NCBI GenBank assembly: GCA_030704615.1
Contig: CM060731.1
Coordinates: 80,582,756 to 80,642,755, forward strand
Source: Takakia lepidozioides
Lineage: Eukaryota; Streptophyta; Takakiopsida; Takakiales; Takakiaceae
Reading direction: 5' to 3'
Length of the DNA: 60,000 nucleotides
The notes under the pieces were generated by a model that saw only the letters and a list, made by a program, of their open reading frames with translations, did not search any database and was not told where the DNA came from. Shown here piece after piece: positions 35,456-47,266 of the stretch; positions within the stretch are counted from its first letter, which is position 1; every line of letters starts with the position of its first letter. The position numbers and the translations under genes were made by a program.

Positions 35456-36814
35456 GGCGCATTCGTGGCTAAGTTTGTGGCAGGCAGTGGGATTGCCACC
35501 GACAAAGCAGGGGCAGTGGTGGTGCCTACCCGTGGGGATGGTAAGAGGAAGAGGAAAAGACGTCGTGTCCCCGAGGTTCTCCTAATCATCAAGGAGGGTA
35601 GGGAAGTAGTGGAAGGGAAGGGGAAAGGACAGGCCTAGGAGAGGGAGCGTAAGAAAAAGAGGCGTAGAAGGAGAGAGGTGCAGCCGGGGGAGGGCACTAG
35701 TGGGGGAACAAAAGACAAGGGGGAGCTAATTCAGATGAGCGTGCAGCCGGTGGAGGGCACTAGCGGGGCAACAAAAGACAAAGGAGAGGTAGTTCAGAAG
35801 AGCGTGGACGAGGTAAAGACCTCGGGTCCCCGCAACCTTGATTTGCCAAAGATGAAGGTGCCCCCCTTAGAGACTAATAAGGTCGGTGACCCCATTGGTG
35901 AGTATTGGGAGGCCTTGAAAAAAATAGCCTTTGACTTGGCGGCGAGGTGGTTCCCTTGGCATATTGATTGGCCACGCCAATCACATCGCCATAGGCGAGC
36001 ATTCGTGCAAGCACTTGAGGGCACATTTCCGAGTGAGTGGAATGAGGGGAAGCTCTTGGAGCTGGTGGGAAAGAACTCAAGGACAAGAGGTACCGTGCGT
36101 GACAAACCATTCGCAAGGCACTCAAAGCGGGGGTCGAACCAACGACCATGCCACATGAATAACCAAGGTAAGACGCACTTCACTTGTCATTGGCGTCTTT
36201 GAATGCATATTCATTGCGGTATGGAGTTCATTAACATTTATAATGTCTTTGTTGGGGCTGGACATGAATCTTCGGAGGCTCTCATCGCAGGGGAGAGGGA
36301 AGAGCTGAAGGCGGAGATCTTTGCAAGGGGACGTAAGGCAACTGCAGCCCGCCTCGAGAAGTGTGCGGAATCAACACACAAGTGGGGCCCCGACGGAAGC
36401 AAGAGTTTTGTCACCCGATTCGTAAGTGTTCTTTCTCTTGTCATACCCATTCTTCTTTTTTAGCTTCTCCCTTCCATTATGAATTCTGACCTGTCATTGC
36501 ATTTGTATGTCATGTGCAGAAAAAGAAGTTTCAGATGCCTCCCTCCGCCATCGAGCACAACTTTTGCAAGACTCAGGGGTGGAAGGCCCTTGTAGCCTCA
36601 ATGGCCAAGACCACAATTGACGGAGGATAGTGCATTTGTAGGGGTGGGGATGGGTAGTTCAGTGGCTCGGCCGGTTGGGGGAGAGCCAGTAGTAGGGGGT
36701 GGTTTGAAGGATGATGTAATCTCGGACTCGGCCTCATCATCCTCCAAATTGGAGGCCCAACGTAGCTTGCATTCCTCGGACGAGTACACCTATGACTCAG
36801 GTGATGAGGAGTGA
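35456..36814 (+). pseudogene. Putative second gene of a CACTA-like element (basic nuclear protein)
   Basis: Exon-like blocks in + orientation. 35451-35637: ELGAFVAKFVAGSGIATDKA, then a nuclear-localisation-like GKRKRKRRR. 35678-36180: two copies of a QPxEGTSGxTKDKGE repeat, then WFPWHIDWPRQSHRHRRAFV and FPSEWNEGKLLELVGKNSR; a frame change near 36095 restores QTIRKALKAGVEPTTMP. 36260-36420: a charged helical part, HESSEALIAGEREELKAEIF. 36522-36630: KKKFQMPPSAIEHNFCKTQG. 36660-36813: Ser/Asp-rich tail. The segment from FPSEWNE to the basic block recalls the DNA-binding TNPA/Transposase_24-type proteins of plant CACTA elements. This is weak, and a stop at 35636-35638 and frame changes suggest decay. 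Confidence 0.4.
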
Positions 36815-36969
36815 GGGATGGTTCCCAGTTAGAGACATGTACAGGTAGTACTCGCTTTATGTATATATTTTTTCAGTTGTCATTTTGATCTTCATTCTAA
36901 CCTTAATAGACATGTGGATTTGGTGTATCAACCTATAGATTAGAATGCATGCAATTCTTGCAAGCCGAG

Positions 36970-37010
36970 GCACACCCCACACCCCACACCCCACACCCCA
37001 CCCCCAAACG
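36970..37010 (+). repeat. C/A-rich microsatellite (ccccacac)n followed by an A run
   Basis: Several head-to-tail accccacacc-type units at about 36970-37004, then a poly-A run. Confidence 0.7.
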
Positions 37011-37074
37011 AAAAAAAAAAACCCAAACCCCACCCCAAATACTAGCTGGCTACCCTCCCACCCACCCACCCAGC

Positions 37075-38553
37075 GACGCTCTTGCGATTTCTAGGAGTCA
37101 CAACAGAACCACGCCATCGCTAGCGACGCCGCCCAGGGGCTGCGACATTAATGCGACTCCAGGGAGTCGCATAGGAACGCGCCCTCCCATGGAGCTAGCA
37201 CTACAACAGATCGCGGTAGTTATGACTGCCAAACCGTGGCAGTTTGACCATGACTGCACCATGTTTTTATATGAAATTGACCTCCCGCAGTCGTTCATAC
37301 GACTGTAGTCATATGAACGACTATCTAAATAGTCGTCTGTATGACTACATGGCTCCGGAATGGGCGGAAGGCTGGTCAACGACAATTGACCAGATTTAGC
37401 TTACCATTCATAGTCATTTCCATGACTACAGTGTACATGGATGAGGTTACATAGTCATAATGACTATTGGGCATTTTGTAATTTGGTGTGTATAATACAA
37501 TTAAAACACCATATAATCATATGAATGACTTATGGGTGTATTGCTTAACAGGTAGTGAACTATAACTCTTATAATAAAGAGGTTGCAGGTTCAAACTCCT
37601 CTAAGTACAATCAAATGGATAAGATGGCCCTAGGGTTAGTAGGCGAGCTATGGATAGCAAGTTGTACCCTAGATGGACTGCCACGTGGTTTTTTTATTTT
37701 TATTTTTATTATAAAATACATTATGCCACGTGGCACAATGCGGTGCGACGCGGCGTTTGACATATGTTTTTAGTTTTTTAGTTTTTTTAATTTAATTTAA
37801 TTTTTAAATCAATTGCGCCTCACCATGTGGCGCGGCAGCGGCGGCTGCAGTATGGTATATGTGACTGCAGTGAGAGATATCACTTGGTTCATATGACTGT
37901 AGTCATCCGGACCGTACCATCATATACTCATTGTATTGACTTGGTTTGCACGACTTACAGTCATAGAAGTCATATGTACCGTTTATGACTGCAGAATAGT
38001 CATATATACAGTCATAAAAATACCGCGATCTGTTGTAGTGTAGCGATGGCCCCTGAGGGCTGCAACGTCTGTGCGATTCCCGGGCATCGCCAGAGAACCT
38101 CCCTACCCATGGGGGTCTAGCGACGCCCCCAGATGGCAGTGACATCATGGCGATTCCTGGGCGTCGCCAGTCCCCTAGGCAGAATAGACCCCATCTGCGA
38201 TGTCCAGGCATCGCAAAGCGGGGGCTTTGATGTCCCAGGGTGCAACGTGCTGGCGATGCCGGCGTGTGGTTATTTCTGGGGATGAGCGACGTCCTTACGA
38301 CTGCCCCATAACGCAGGGAGATGGATGGACTCCCCTCCTTGCCCTTTGTTGCGACTCCCGGGAGTCACCATATTGCGACGCCCCAGAGGGGCGGCGACAT
38401 TCCGCCGTCGCTGATCGTGGCCAGGGGGACCCGAGGGATTAGCGATTCCCCTATGTCGCTATTTTGCAACGTTCCGGGAGCGACGTCGGACCAACAAGGA
38501 TGCGACTTTCCGACGTCGCAATTTGTCTCTGGCGCGCCCCGGACGCTGTAGTG
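37075..38553. repeat. GC-rich gcgacg/gtcgc subterminal repeat region, possible right end of a larger CACTA element
   Basis: Short motifs such as gcgacg, gtcgca and tgcgac recur on both strands at 37075-37195 and 38041-38553, interrupted by the nested element at 37199-38040. The same vocabulary occurs at 25140-25440 and 25990-26090. The stretch stops at gcgccccggacgctgtagtg (ends 38553), whose complement begins CACTACAGCG, a CACTA-type terminus. The matching left end was not found, so the limits of the larger element stay open. Confidence 0.5.
37199..38040 (+). mobile_element. Complete non-autonomous CACTA element
   Basis: The left end CACTACAACAGATCGCGGTA (37199-37218) and the right end TACCGCGATCTGTTGTAGTG (38021-38040) are perfect 20-bp inverted repeats starting with CACTA. 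The insertion is flanked by TAG (37196-37198) and TAG (38041-38043), the 3-bp target duplication expected of this superfamily. Subterminal DNA is full of agtcatatgaac/gtcatatg motifs in both orientations, as expected for transposase-binding repeats. No coding capacity. It sits inside GC-rich repeat DNA, so it inserted later. Confidence 0.95.
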
Positions 38554-38776
38554 TATTTCCGTCGCTAGGCGCGGCGTTTGGAAGTCGCTGAGGCATCGCT
38601 AACCCCCCCCCCCCCCCCCAAAATGTTAGTAGTGGGCCGAGGAGGTGAGGCCAAGTGTCGCGGACTTGGTGGATGGTTGAACATAATGGGCAGTATGGGG
38701 ATGAGAACAGATGCGGCCAAAAGATGTGTTTGTGCTGGTGGCCCATGTATTGAGCGTATCTGAATTTGTGTGTTTG

Positions 38777-39540
38777 TCAGATTTGTGCGTCAGTGGTAGC
38801 TTTGGTTAGCCAGAAGTGACTTTCGAACAAACGATTATCGCATGCAATGACTTGGATAGTGAATTCACTCAGTGTGCTCACGTTTGACATTGTCAGCAAC
38901 AAATATTTTACATCCTCTTTTAGCCCACATTGAAACTGACTAATGAGGCTCTTCTCATTCCAATCGAGGTCGCACGCAAGTTGTCGAAATTCGGCAGTAT
39001 AAACGAAGCAAGACGTGTTTCTTGTCAAAGATTTTGCATCTTTGTTTCTGCAACTCTTTTTCTATCATTCTCTCCAAACGTTGCAGTGAACTCGGACATG
39101 AACGCTTCAAAATTGTATAGTAAATGCGAATTATTTTTTAATAGCGGTGCAAATCAAGATAAGGTAGTGCCTGATAGAAAGGTGCCCACAAATCTCACTT
39201 GAATACCTTCATCGGGGTAACGTTGTGGATGTAGTCGTACTTGTTGAACAAAACCGTGAAATGTCCCATCAAATTTCTTGGGCATGCTGATCTTTGGTTC
39301 TCTCGTAATCTGTTGAAGAGGAACCGTTGCAGTAGGAGCTGTTGTAGTAGGGACTCGTATGGTTGAAGATCCATTGTTCGACTCCTTTAACTCTGAAATT
39401 TGTTGTTGCAAATTGTGGAGAGCGTTGCCAAGATCTTGAGACTGATCAGCTTGTAAATGGGGGGTAGAAGTACGAAGTTCTTGCATCTGGAGCTGAAGAC
39501 TCTGCAATGTGGCGACCATTTCCGCAAATGTGCCTTCCAT
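38777..39540 (-). pseudogene. Ty3/gypsy retrotransposon gag remnant
   Basis: Two minus-strand frames in gag order. The first, starting at ATG 39540, opens MEGTFAEMVATLQSLQLQMQ (coiled coil), followed by PKISMPKKFDGTFHGFVQQV and VRFVGTFLSGTTLS. The second (39028-38777) reads FVYTAEFRQLACDLDWNEKS, FQCGLKEDVKYLLL and CDNRLFESH. These match the central gag regions of plant and fungal Ty3/gypsy elements (PxxFDG, FVGxLLSG, LxxDLDWN, FxxGLxxDV). The linking part is broken, and nothing of protease, reverse transcriptase or integrase follows toward lower coordinates, where the fragment meets the CACTA end at 38553. No LTR was delimited. Confidence 0.75.
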
Positions 39541-42500
39541 CTTAAGTAACTAAAGAACAAACTTTAGTCTCGTCAAATTGTCAAGGACGAGAACATGATG
39601 GAATACAAACAAGATATCAGACTAGAGGTACAAGACTAGACAAGAAGTTAAGGTCGGCGTGGCCGAATGCATGATGGGTAAACATTAATCAAGATGATCT
39701 TATAACAATGGACAATAGTACAAGATACTGGAACTCGACTCGAATACTGGAATGCTGGAAACTGGACTGGGGTACCAGATACTGGAAACTGGCCTAGAGT
39801 ACTGGAAGCTAGATTGGAGTATTGGGACTGGGAACAAGAGTAGCTTGAACTTGTGTTGGCGAGACTGAAGAGTGTCCAGTCTCGCCTCCTACATATAGTG
39901 GCTACTAGGAAGTTCCCTAAGAAGCTTCCCCAATGGAGATTTCTTGATGGAGAAGTTTCTTCCAAAGGAAGCTTCCTGAGAAGTTTCCCAAGTTACTTCG
40001 GTAATTTGGTAAACTCCCGGTAACTTGATAACTAATTGTAACTTATGATAAATCATGGTAATTTTTTATAACATGATAACTTTGTAACTTCTGGTATTTA
40101 CTCCTGGTAAGTTTATCTGGGCTATGTCAGTGACAGCGGCTACCTTGGATAACTCCTCATTTGGTAACTTGAACTTTGTAAGAGTTGTTGGCAAATGTAG
40201 GTGTTCGCCATACATTAAAAAGAAAAGAGTTTCTTTCGTTGACGTGTTGACCGAGTTATTTTATGAAAATTCTACCAATGGTAATAACCAATCTCATTCT
40301 TCTTGTTCTTCTAACGTAAAGGCTCGCAATATGTCTTCAATTGTATGATTCTGTCAAGTTAAATAAGCACAGTGTGAAAACAGCTAGCATAAAACTAGTT
40401 ATTTGTATTTAACACTTGGATTTAGGTCAAGTGTTAAATCAGGTGTCAAGTTTAGTTTGACACCTGGTCCGTCTTATCTTCACGAGAGCGGCAGTCGCGC
40501 AGCTCATCTCTCTCGAGTTGAGCCTGCGCGACCGAGCTCCTTCATGCTTTAGAATCTGAGTGTGCTTATGTAGGGGTATAGGTTGTTGTGGGGTGGAGTC
40601 CCCATAGCTTGGGGTGCCCTTGGCTCGACTTCTATTATAAAGAGTGATAGCGATGGATTTCATATGTTTTGTGTCAACAGTGTCTCTGAACTACACACGC
40701 CCACATGGTCAAGCCAACAACCTGGTATTCTGGCTGCCCATCAGAACGCGCCCTAAGCACTTATGCGCTTGCACAGAGGGTCAAACCAACAGCTTGTTAC
40801 TCCGGCTACCCAACACTGCACTTCCCCAGCAACCGTATGCTTGTCCTTATCACGACATCAACTCCTTCATCACTGTGTTTCTCAATACGGAGTTGCCAAA
40901 GTCTACATTGTTGATGCCAAGAACAAGAAGCTGTCGCTGCAATACTGCTCCAAACAGATACTGGGCTGTAATAATAGACTTTATGTGAGACGACGTGTTG
41001 ATGTGAACGATAGCAACATGGCTACCATTGTTTCCCCATCGAAGTCCCCCAAAACAAGCAATCACGAAGCGGGAGCTCCCAAATATAGGTCTTCTATATC
41101 TCCCCAGAGTGGCAACATGCAGTGAGCTGGTACTTGTGGCCTTGATGTACTAGGGCCCCCGACCTTGGTCTGCTGAAGAAGCCCGCCCGACGATTTTGGC
41201 ATTTTCTTCACCCTACTTGGTTTACAGATCCAGCGTTTTTCTCTGATCGGGTTGTACAGAAAGCTCCTCTGACGTTTCTTTTGAGCTCCTTCCTACGCTT
41301 ACAGTGTCTTGGCCCCACGTTCCTACTATGTTGTATAAACTCCCTCTCTAAGCACCACAAATCTGCCTACTGGTGTAGAAATGCAACAGATTCTTTTGTG
41401 ATTCATAACAGCTTGGACCTTCTAGCGCTCAAAAACTGCATACGGAACTGCCGCCGCACCCCGTTGCAGACATACAGGAGCTTGGATTATTTGACCATTC
41501 AGCTGCACCCACTTCTACCCCCAAGTTCCCCCCAGCAAGATGTGCGATCCCACATCAAGGCTGCTACCCGCCCACAGACTCACCCCGAGCATCATGTGGC
41601 TTCTCTTACTATTGATGGGACTCATTATGTGGACAGTCCAAGGTTTGCAAAGCAGAAAACGTATAACTCAGACTTGGGCTTGGTCTCCATGATCATCACT
41701 CCAATCTCCCAAGCTACAACACAACAGAGGACATGATGTGCAGGTCGAACAGGGCCTAGCAAATGCTCCCGTCTTTACACAGAAAGTGCATACGAACATG
41801 AGATGCTGCCGACAATGGTGTCAGGAATTCAAAGAACTAAGTTGGGTTTCACCACACAGTCGATGAAAGGTTACATTCCAATCTGTTCTCCCCCATCGTT
41901 GCTGGAGCAACACCAAGGGACCGCAGATGTAAGGGCAGGAGCTTGCTGGTGGTTCAATCTCCTCTCGACCCGCAAAGGCACGCACCAACACCAGCCCTCT
42001 AGCATCTCTCTCACCAATGCGCTAAGTGGTTTTTCGCACCCCAGTTGGTTTGCCTCTTTGCTCTCCACACAATGACCTTGGTCCAGGTCAATGTACAAGA
42101 TAAGTACCTAAATCTTCACTCCCACACATCTATGCTCTTCAAATCATATTGCCTTCAAATCACTAGCCGGCATACCAAGCCTCCACCTCAAGCTGAATTC
42201 TCTAATAAAATTGTTGGACTTGCTACCTCCCTGCCCAACCATATGTCATTCTCTCTTGTCTCTCCAGATTATCTCCTGGGAACTACTCCGATGAAATCCA
42301 TACTATGCAATATGCCCATTACAATCACTGCATTGAAAACCTTTGTTAATGTGAAACTTCCATCATGGATGTTGTCATTTAAAGTTACTGTCATGACTGC
42401 TACTTACATGAATTCTCCACCACATGCTACGCAAACTACAGACAATCGCTCACAAACTGTGTCAAACACCGTGCTCTTTGCAATGAAGTTCTTAAAAACT

Positions 42501-43145
42501 AGTTCCGTGACTCTCCCGTCATATATTATGCTCTTTGCAGATAAAGTCTTGCATGCAACTACTTTTGTGGAAACCCTACCACGCACTTTGCTCTTTGTCA
42601 ATAAACTCCTGAAAACTATCTTTATGACACCCCTGTCAAACACGATGCTCTGGACCATCCCATCCAGCCAGCCTTCTTTTCGCCACTGTGACTGTTGTGC
42701 TTCAAGTCATATATCTACTGCAACTACTCCAGATCCTCTCTCTTATTACATGCTCTCTGCAAATAGGCCTACCTGCACGAATAATACTGATAATCCTGAT
42801 TGGGTGGAAGCATATAGCAGAAGTGCTAAGTTGGACTTCAGACCCCCTGTCTCTGAGTCTGTGCGGGGGGCATTTTGGCCAACAAACACTAGCAAGCGTG
42901 CAACACTTCAGACATTAACCCAGCAAGACAAGCCACAAAGGGAAGTCACTTTCCATGATGTTTGTGCTGCCTACTTTGCTTTTCACTTCAGATATCAGTT
43001 TTGGATATTGTATCATGGGTATGCTCCTAATAGTGTGATCTCCTACATCTCTCCACATCTATATAATTCAAGGGCTTTTGCCACATGTATGCATTTCAAC
43101 ACTGACGTATACTTCTATGTCTATTCCTCCTCACTCTTGTTAAAG
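39541..43145. other. Mostly unrecognised DNA, possibly retroelement leader and C/T-rich spacer
   Basis: 39720-39840 has repeated tactggaa/ctggaaact strings upstream of the gag fragment. 40124-40348 and 40644-41125 have open frames without domains. From about 41280 the + strand becomes C- and T-rich with a long open frame (42045-43385); only its last 80 residues are recognisable, as PPR. Confidence 0.4.
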
Positions 43146-43640
43146 GTGACACCCAATCAAGTTCCATCTGCTGGTGTTCTGAAGGTGTGTGCCAGACTAG
43201 CTGGCCTGGAGAAGGGCAAACAGGGCCCTGCTAACATCATGAGAGCTGGAATTGAGCCACATTTCATTCTGGCCACTGCCTTGGTCGACATGTATGCCAA
43301 ATGTAGTAGCACGAATGATGCCTGCCAAGTGTCTAACAAATTGCGGCAAAGAAATGTGGTCTCATGTAATGCAAAGGTCACATGATATGCTAAGCATGGT
43401 CGTGGGAGGGAGGCCTTGGAGGCTTATGATCAAATGACTCGGGAAAACGTGACACCCAATCAGGTTCCATCTGCTGGTGTTCTACAGGTCTATGCCAGAC
43501 TGGCAGGCTTGGAGAAGGGCAAACAGGTCCCTGCTAACACCATGAGAGCTGGAATTGCGCCAGATATCATTCCGGCCACAGCCTTAGTCGACATGAAAGC
43601 CAAATGTGGCAGCATACATGATGCACGCCAAGTGTTTGTT
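43146..43640 (+). pseudogene. Duplicated PPR-repeat fragment (PLS type)
   Basis: Two head-to-tail copies, starting at 43146 and 43449 (303 bp apart), read VTPNQVPSAGVL then CARLAGLEKGKQ or YARLAGLEKGKQ, ATALVDMYAKCSS or ATALVDMKAKCGS, and NVVSCNAKVT in the first copy. This is the standard P/L/S arrangement of plant pentatricopeptide proteins, which bind organellar RNA. The first copy ends in a TGA (43383-43385), after which YAKHGRGREALEAYDQM resumes. No targeting sequence or further repeats are present, so this is a decayed fragment, probably a retrocopy. It is related to its own duplicate more than to any intact gene here. Confidence 0.85.
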
Positions 43641-44287
43641 TGCAACGTTAGGGTGCAGCTGCGCCCTATGACATATAGGGACCTCTCCTATCCCCCCTCT
43701 TTCTTATGGTTGTTTCCTACTACAGATCTGGTCAGATGCTCTTATTCCTATTGCTATGGATTACCTATTTCTGATCTGCAGACCTCAAGATCTGTTCTCC
43801 CTAATACTCACATGCCCTGTACTCCCATCTTGCAGGCTCACCCGATTAAACTCCAAGGACACCCTACAGCCAGGGACTGTGAATCCCAACATACTACTCC
43901 CTGCCCACTATTGAACAAGGTATCCCAGTTTGATAACTCAGACGTGAGGCCTCTCAATTTAACTCCACTGAAGCAAGGCCTTAGCGCAGGTACTCATCAC
44001 TCTGCCTTTATAGACTATATTCCAGATCTACTCACTTGTTCACCACGATTACCTCATACTGTATGTTGTGTAATTGATTTCCGTACAAACTTACAGATTG
44101 TAATCTCAGACATGCGTGCCCGTGCTCCCTATGAATCTCCACCTAATCATACTGGCTTATGTTCTCCGAGGCATAATTTCACTCCGTCCACAAGTGATAG
44201 TACTTTATGGTATCAAGTTCCGGCTATATGCCACATCCGTGGCAGACACTATCTAGTTAACGTACAATTTTTTTATACCTCCGTGAT
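43641..44287 (+). other. C/T/A-rich stretch between the PPR fragment and the LINE
   Basis: The open frame continues from the second PPR copy to 44303 but shows no domain. G-poor composition on the + strand starts here and continues through the LINE. Confidence 0.35.
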
Positions 44288-44960
44288 ATGTACCACTCCA
44301 TGACTCCCCCAGTGTTCTTCTATGCCATTTCTCGAACAATTACCACTCAGTACATTACCACTCTCTTTTACAAGATATTGGGAACTATTGGCTACAGGAA
44401 AATGCTACTTCACTTTACTGCTCTAACCTCAACAGTGCTCTCCTATGCTATTTCTCGAATGATTGCCACTCATTACATTACCACTCTCCTTTACAAGATA
44501 TTTGGAACTACTGGCTACCTTGGGAAAATGCTACCTTCGGAGATTGCTACCTTGGGAAATTGCTACCTTGGGAAACTGTTACCTTGAGAAAATGTTACCT
44601 TGGGAAAATGCTACCTCATTTTATCGCTACCTGATTTTACCCACATCATCATTTATCAACTCTCTATCACAAATTCGACCGCACCAGAGATTCTTTGTGT
44701 GTGAAACAAATGGCTTTTACATAAGTCTTCATTACTACTCTCATCCATGTCCTCTCCCGAATGCACATCATCCACCATATATCAACAACTATCTATCACA
44801 AATCCCACCGCACCAGAGATTCTCTGTGCGAGAAACAAATGGCTTTTACAAAAGTCTTCATTACTACTCTCCCTCTCCCGAATGCATATCATCCACCATC
44901 TACCAACTATCTACCACAAATCCCACCGCGCCAGAGATTCTCTATGCGTGAAACAATTCC
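44288..44960 (+). repeat. Tandem repeats at the 5' end of the LINE
   Basis: Three arrays in succession. First, a duplication of about 132 bp (ttacaagatatt-ggaactA-tggcta at about 44366 and 44491). Second, an 18-bp minisatellite of the form gctaccttgggaaaa, about six copies at 44512-44620. Third, three copies of a 118-129-bp unit with landmark gcaccagagattct at 44681, 44810 and 44928. Repeated 5' monomers are a known LINE feature (promoter units); their role here is inferred from position. Confidence 0.7.
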
Positions 44961-45265
44961 ATACCTTGGATGCCCAACTCACAAACCTTCCCACATCAAT
45001 TTGCCCTCCCTTTCCCCTACAAGCTACATCATCTATTATTACACCTCTCAACTACCTAAACACAAGACACAACCTCGCACCATCTATCTTCTCCCCAATG
45101 TCCTCCGTTATCTATATCGTCCGCTCCTCCTAACTTATGACCAGCACGAACGCTATCCAATACATTTAGTTCTTAAACCTCGTTCCGTCGAATATATTCC
45201 TCCTATATACTCAAGCCCTAAAAGCTATTTCATACATTACTTACCATTTCCCTACCTTGTCTACC

Positions 45266-47266
45266 ATGCTACCCCCCATATATTCTAAACACCTTAAGAC
45301 GCTCCATTATATATACCCCCAGCCCTACCCAATTACTTATAGCCCGAATGTCCGGTATCAACTATTCCCAGAAAAATCTAAACACTACTATCACCACCCC
45401 CCTGCACTCGATACTGCATACTTAAACACTTGCTCAACCCTCATCTTGTTAAGATGTGGCGATATTCATCCAAACCCCGGGCCCTTCACTATCAGCGACA
45501 TTATCCAAGAACTTCCCAAAGACGCACAAGACAGATACGCACTATACTTCCAGCCAGACACGATGCACAACTACAACCATATCTCTGACCACTTCACACC
45601 ATTCTTCACGCACGTCCCACCTCCCGACCATACGCCCACGCATTACATCACAACTTTTGGACTCCCCCCCAGTCGCTACCCAGCACTTTCCAAAGCCCTG
45701 CAAAAACTCAAAGCCTTCCCCAAGACCCATCTTCTTTTCTCCCTTATAATCATCATCTCCCCGCTGCCTGAAACATGTAATGTTTATCTTCACTCTCACT
45801 CAATCTCCCAAATACGTACCTTTCTCCACAAAATACAAAGCCTACCGCCGCTCCCCCATAATTACTTGGGCCCACCACACTACCTATCTACTCTTCACTC
45901 ATCTCTAAATCTGTTGCAAACCCAACCAGGCGCCGTGCATAAGATTCTCGGTGACCACCTAGCCACCATAACCGTTCCCAACCCAGACCTTCTGGAAACC
46001 ACTAACAAATTTCCCTTCATCTCCCAAGACATCCTCGCCGCCACACTGAAAGCCATTACCCCCCTCCCTGGGTTCTCCCCGCCATCCGTAACTACACCCC
46101 CCTCCCCACCACCACCACCCGCACCCTTTCAACCCACCCGCATCCTATCTCTATATCCGAAAGTAACACCAATTCATTTATTATCACCTCCTGGAACGTC
46201 GGTTCTCTTGCTACTAGTATCCAGAGCCTCATCCACCTCCTTACTGACTCCACCTCCCCCCATATCATACTACTACAAGAAACCAAGCTGCACACCAGCA
46301 ACACTAATAGCTCATACATCAATAAACTCCTTCCGGACTACTGCCTGATCTTATACGGTAACCCCCTCACCACCCCACAATGTCTCCTCAAGCACTCCGC
46401 ACCATACAAACCCACTAGGGGCGGTGTTGCACTCGGCATCCTATGTTCACATCACTCACCAAGCACCACCACTAAAATAACTCTACCCATTCATCTTCGA
46501 TCTCACCTCCAAAACGTCCAACTACATCCGTCAGCACTACGCCCCATTATCCTCATTCATCTATATATGCCTTCTCACGTGGAGGACCTACCACTTATAC
46601 CCGATATACTAAACACCATATCCAACACAATGACCAACCCCGATCATCTACAATACCATATCATATTAGCAGGAGACTTCAACAGGGACATTGCTCTACT
46701 TGGCCATACCTTCAATGGCACGCATAAACCCCCTACGCAAGTTGATCGTGACTGGGCTTGGTTCACGTCACAACACCTTCTCAAATATATCCCCACGGAC
46801 CATCACTACTCCAGACAAGGAGGACTCAACTACTCCTCACAAAGCCTCATAGATGGATTTTTACCTCAGAACTGATGAGGACATCCCCCTATATCTTATG
46901 AGTCACGTACACATAGATAGTCCATGCAACTCTGACCACTACCCTATATCCCTCTCCCTCCCTCCATCGCTTATTCCCTTTCGACCCATCCCCGACGTAC
47001 ACATACCCCCTTCTCAACCGCGCCTCCTCTCCCCCATACCCCAACGCAATATCGTCGCCTTCCAAACTCACTTTCAACCCATCGCTTCCGCTCTAATACT
47101 ACAACTTTCCCACATTCTCTCTGACTCAAACATTTCTCAACACCTAGACACTACCTGGCTTCAAGCCGAACTCACCCTCACATCCATCCAACAATTAATG
47201 ACCACCAGTGTATTAGCCATCTGCTCTGCCCCTCCAGAAATCCCTCAGACCACGCGTTCAAAATAG
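45266..47266 (+). mobile_element. LINE (non-LTR retrotransposon) fragment: 2A-like motif and apurinic endonuclease, reverse transcriptase missing
   Basis: Frame 1 (first ATG 45266, to about 46130): basic, His/Pro-rich, with LLRCGDIHPNPGP (about 45447-45485), the GDxHPNPGP motif that precedes the endonuclease in several LINE clades and resembles 2A skipping peptides. After a frameshift near 46110-46165 the endonuclease follows in order: FIITSWNVGSL, IILLQETK, RGGVALGI, IHLYMPS, IILAGDFNRD, SLIDGFL. After a second frameshift near 46865 comes DSPCNSDHYPISL. All catalytic motifs of an APE-type endonuclease are therefore present, in three frames. The sequence then goes on for about 100 residues and stops at 47266 without reverse transcriptase. 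LINE copies usually lose the 5' end, so the 3' loss is odd. The + strand is strikingly G-poor. Confidence 0.85.

Noticed and set aside
42045-43145. Long open frame in front of the PPR fragment
   Set aside because: No domain, no targeting signal and C/T-rich composition that removes stops; only the last part is PPR-like.
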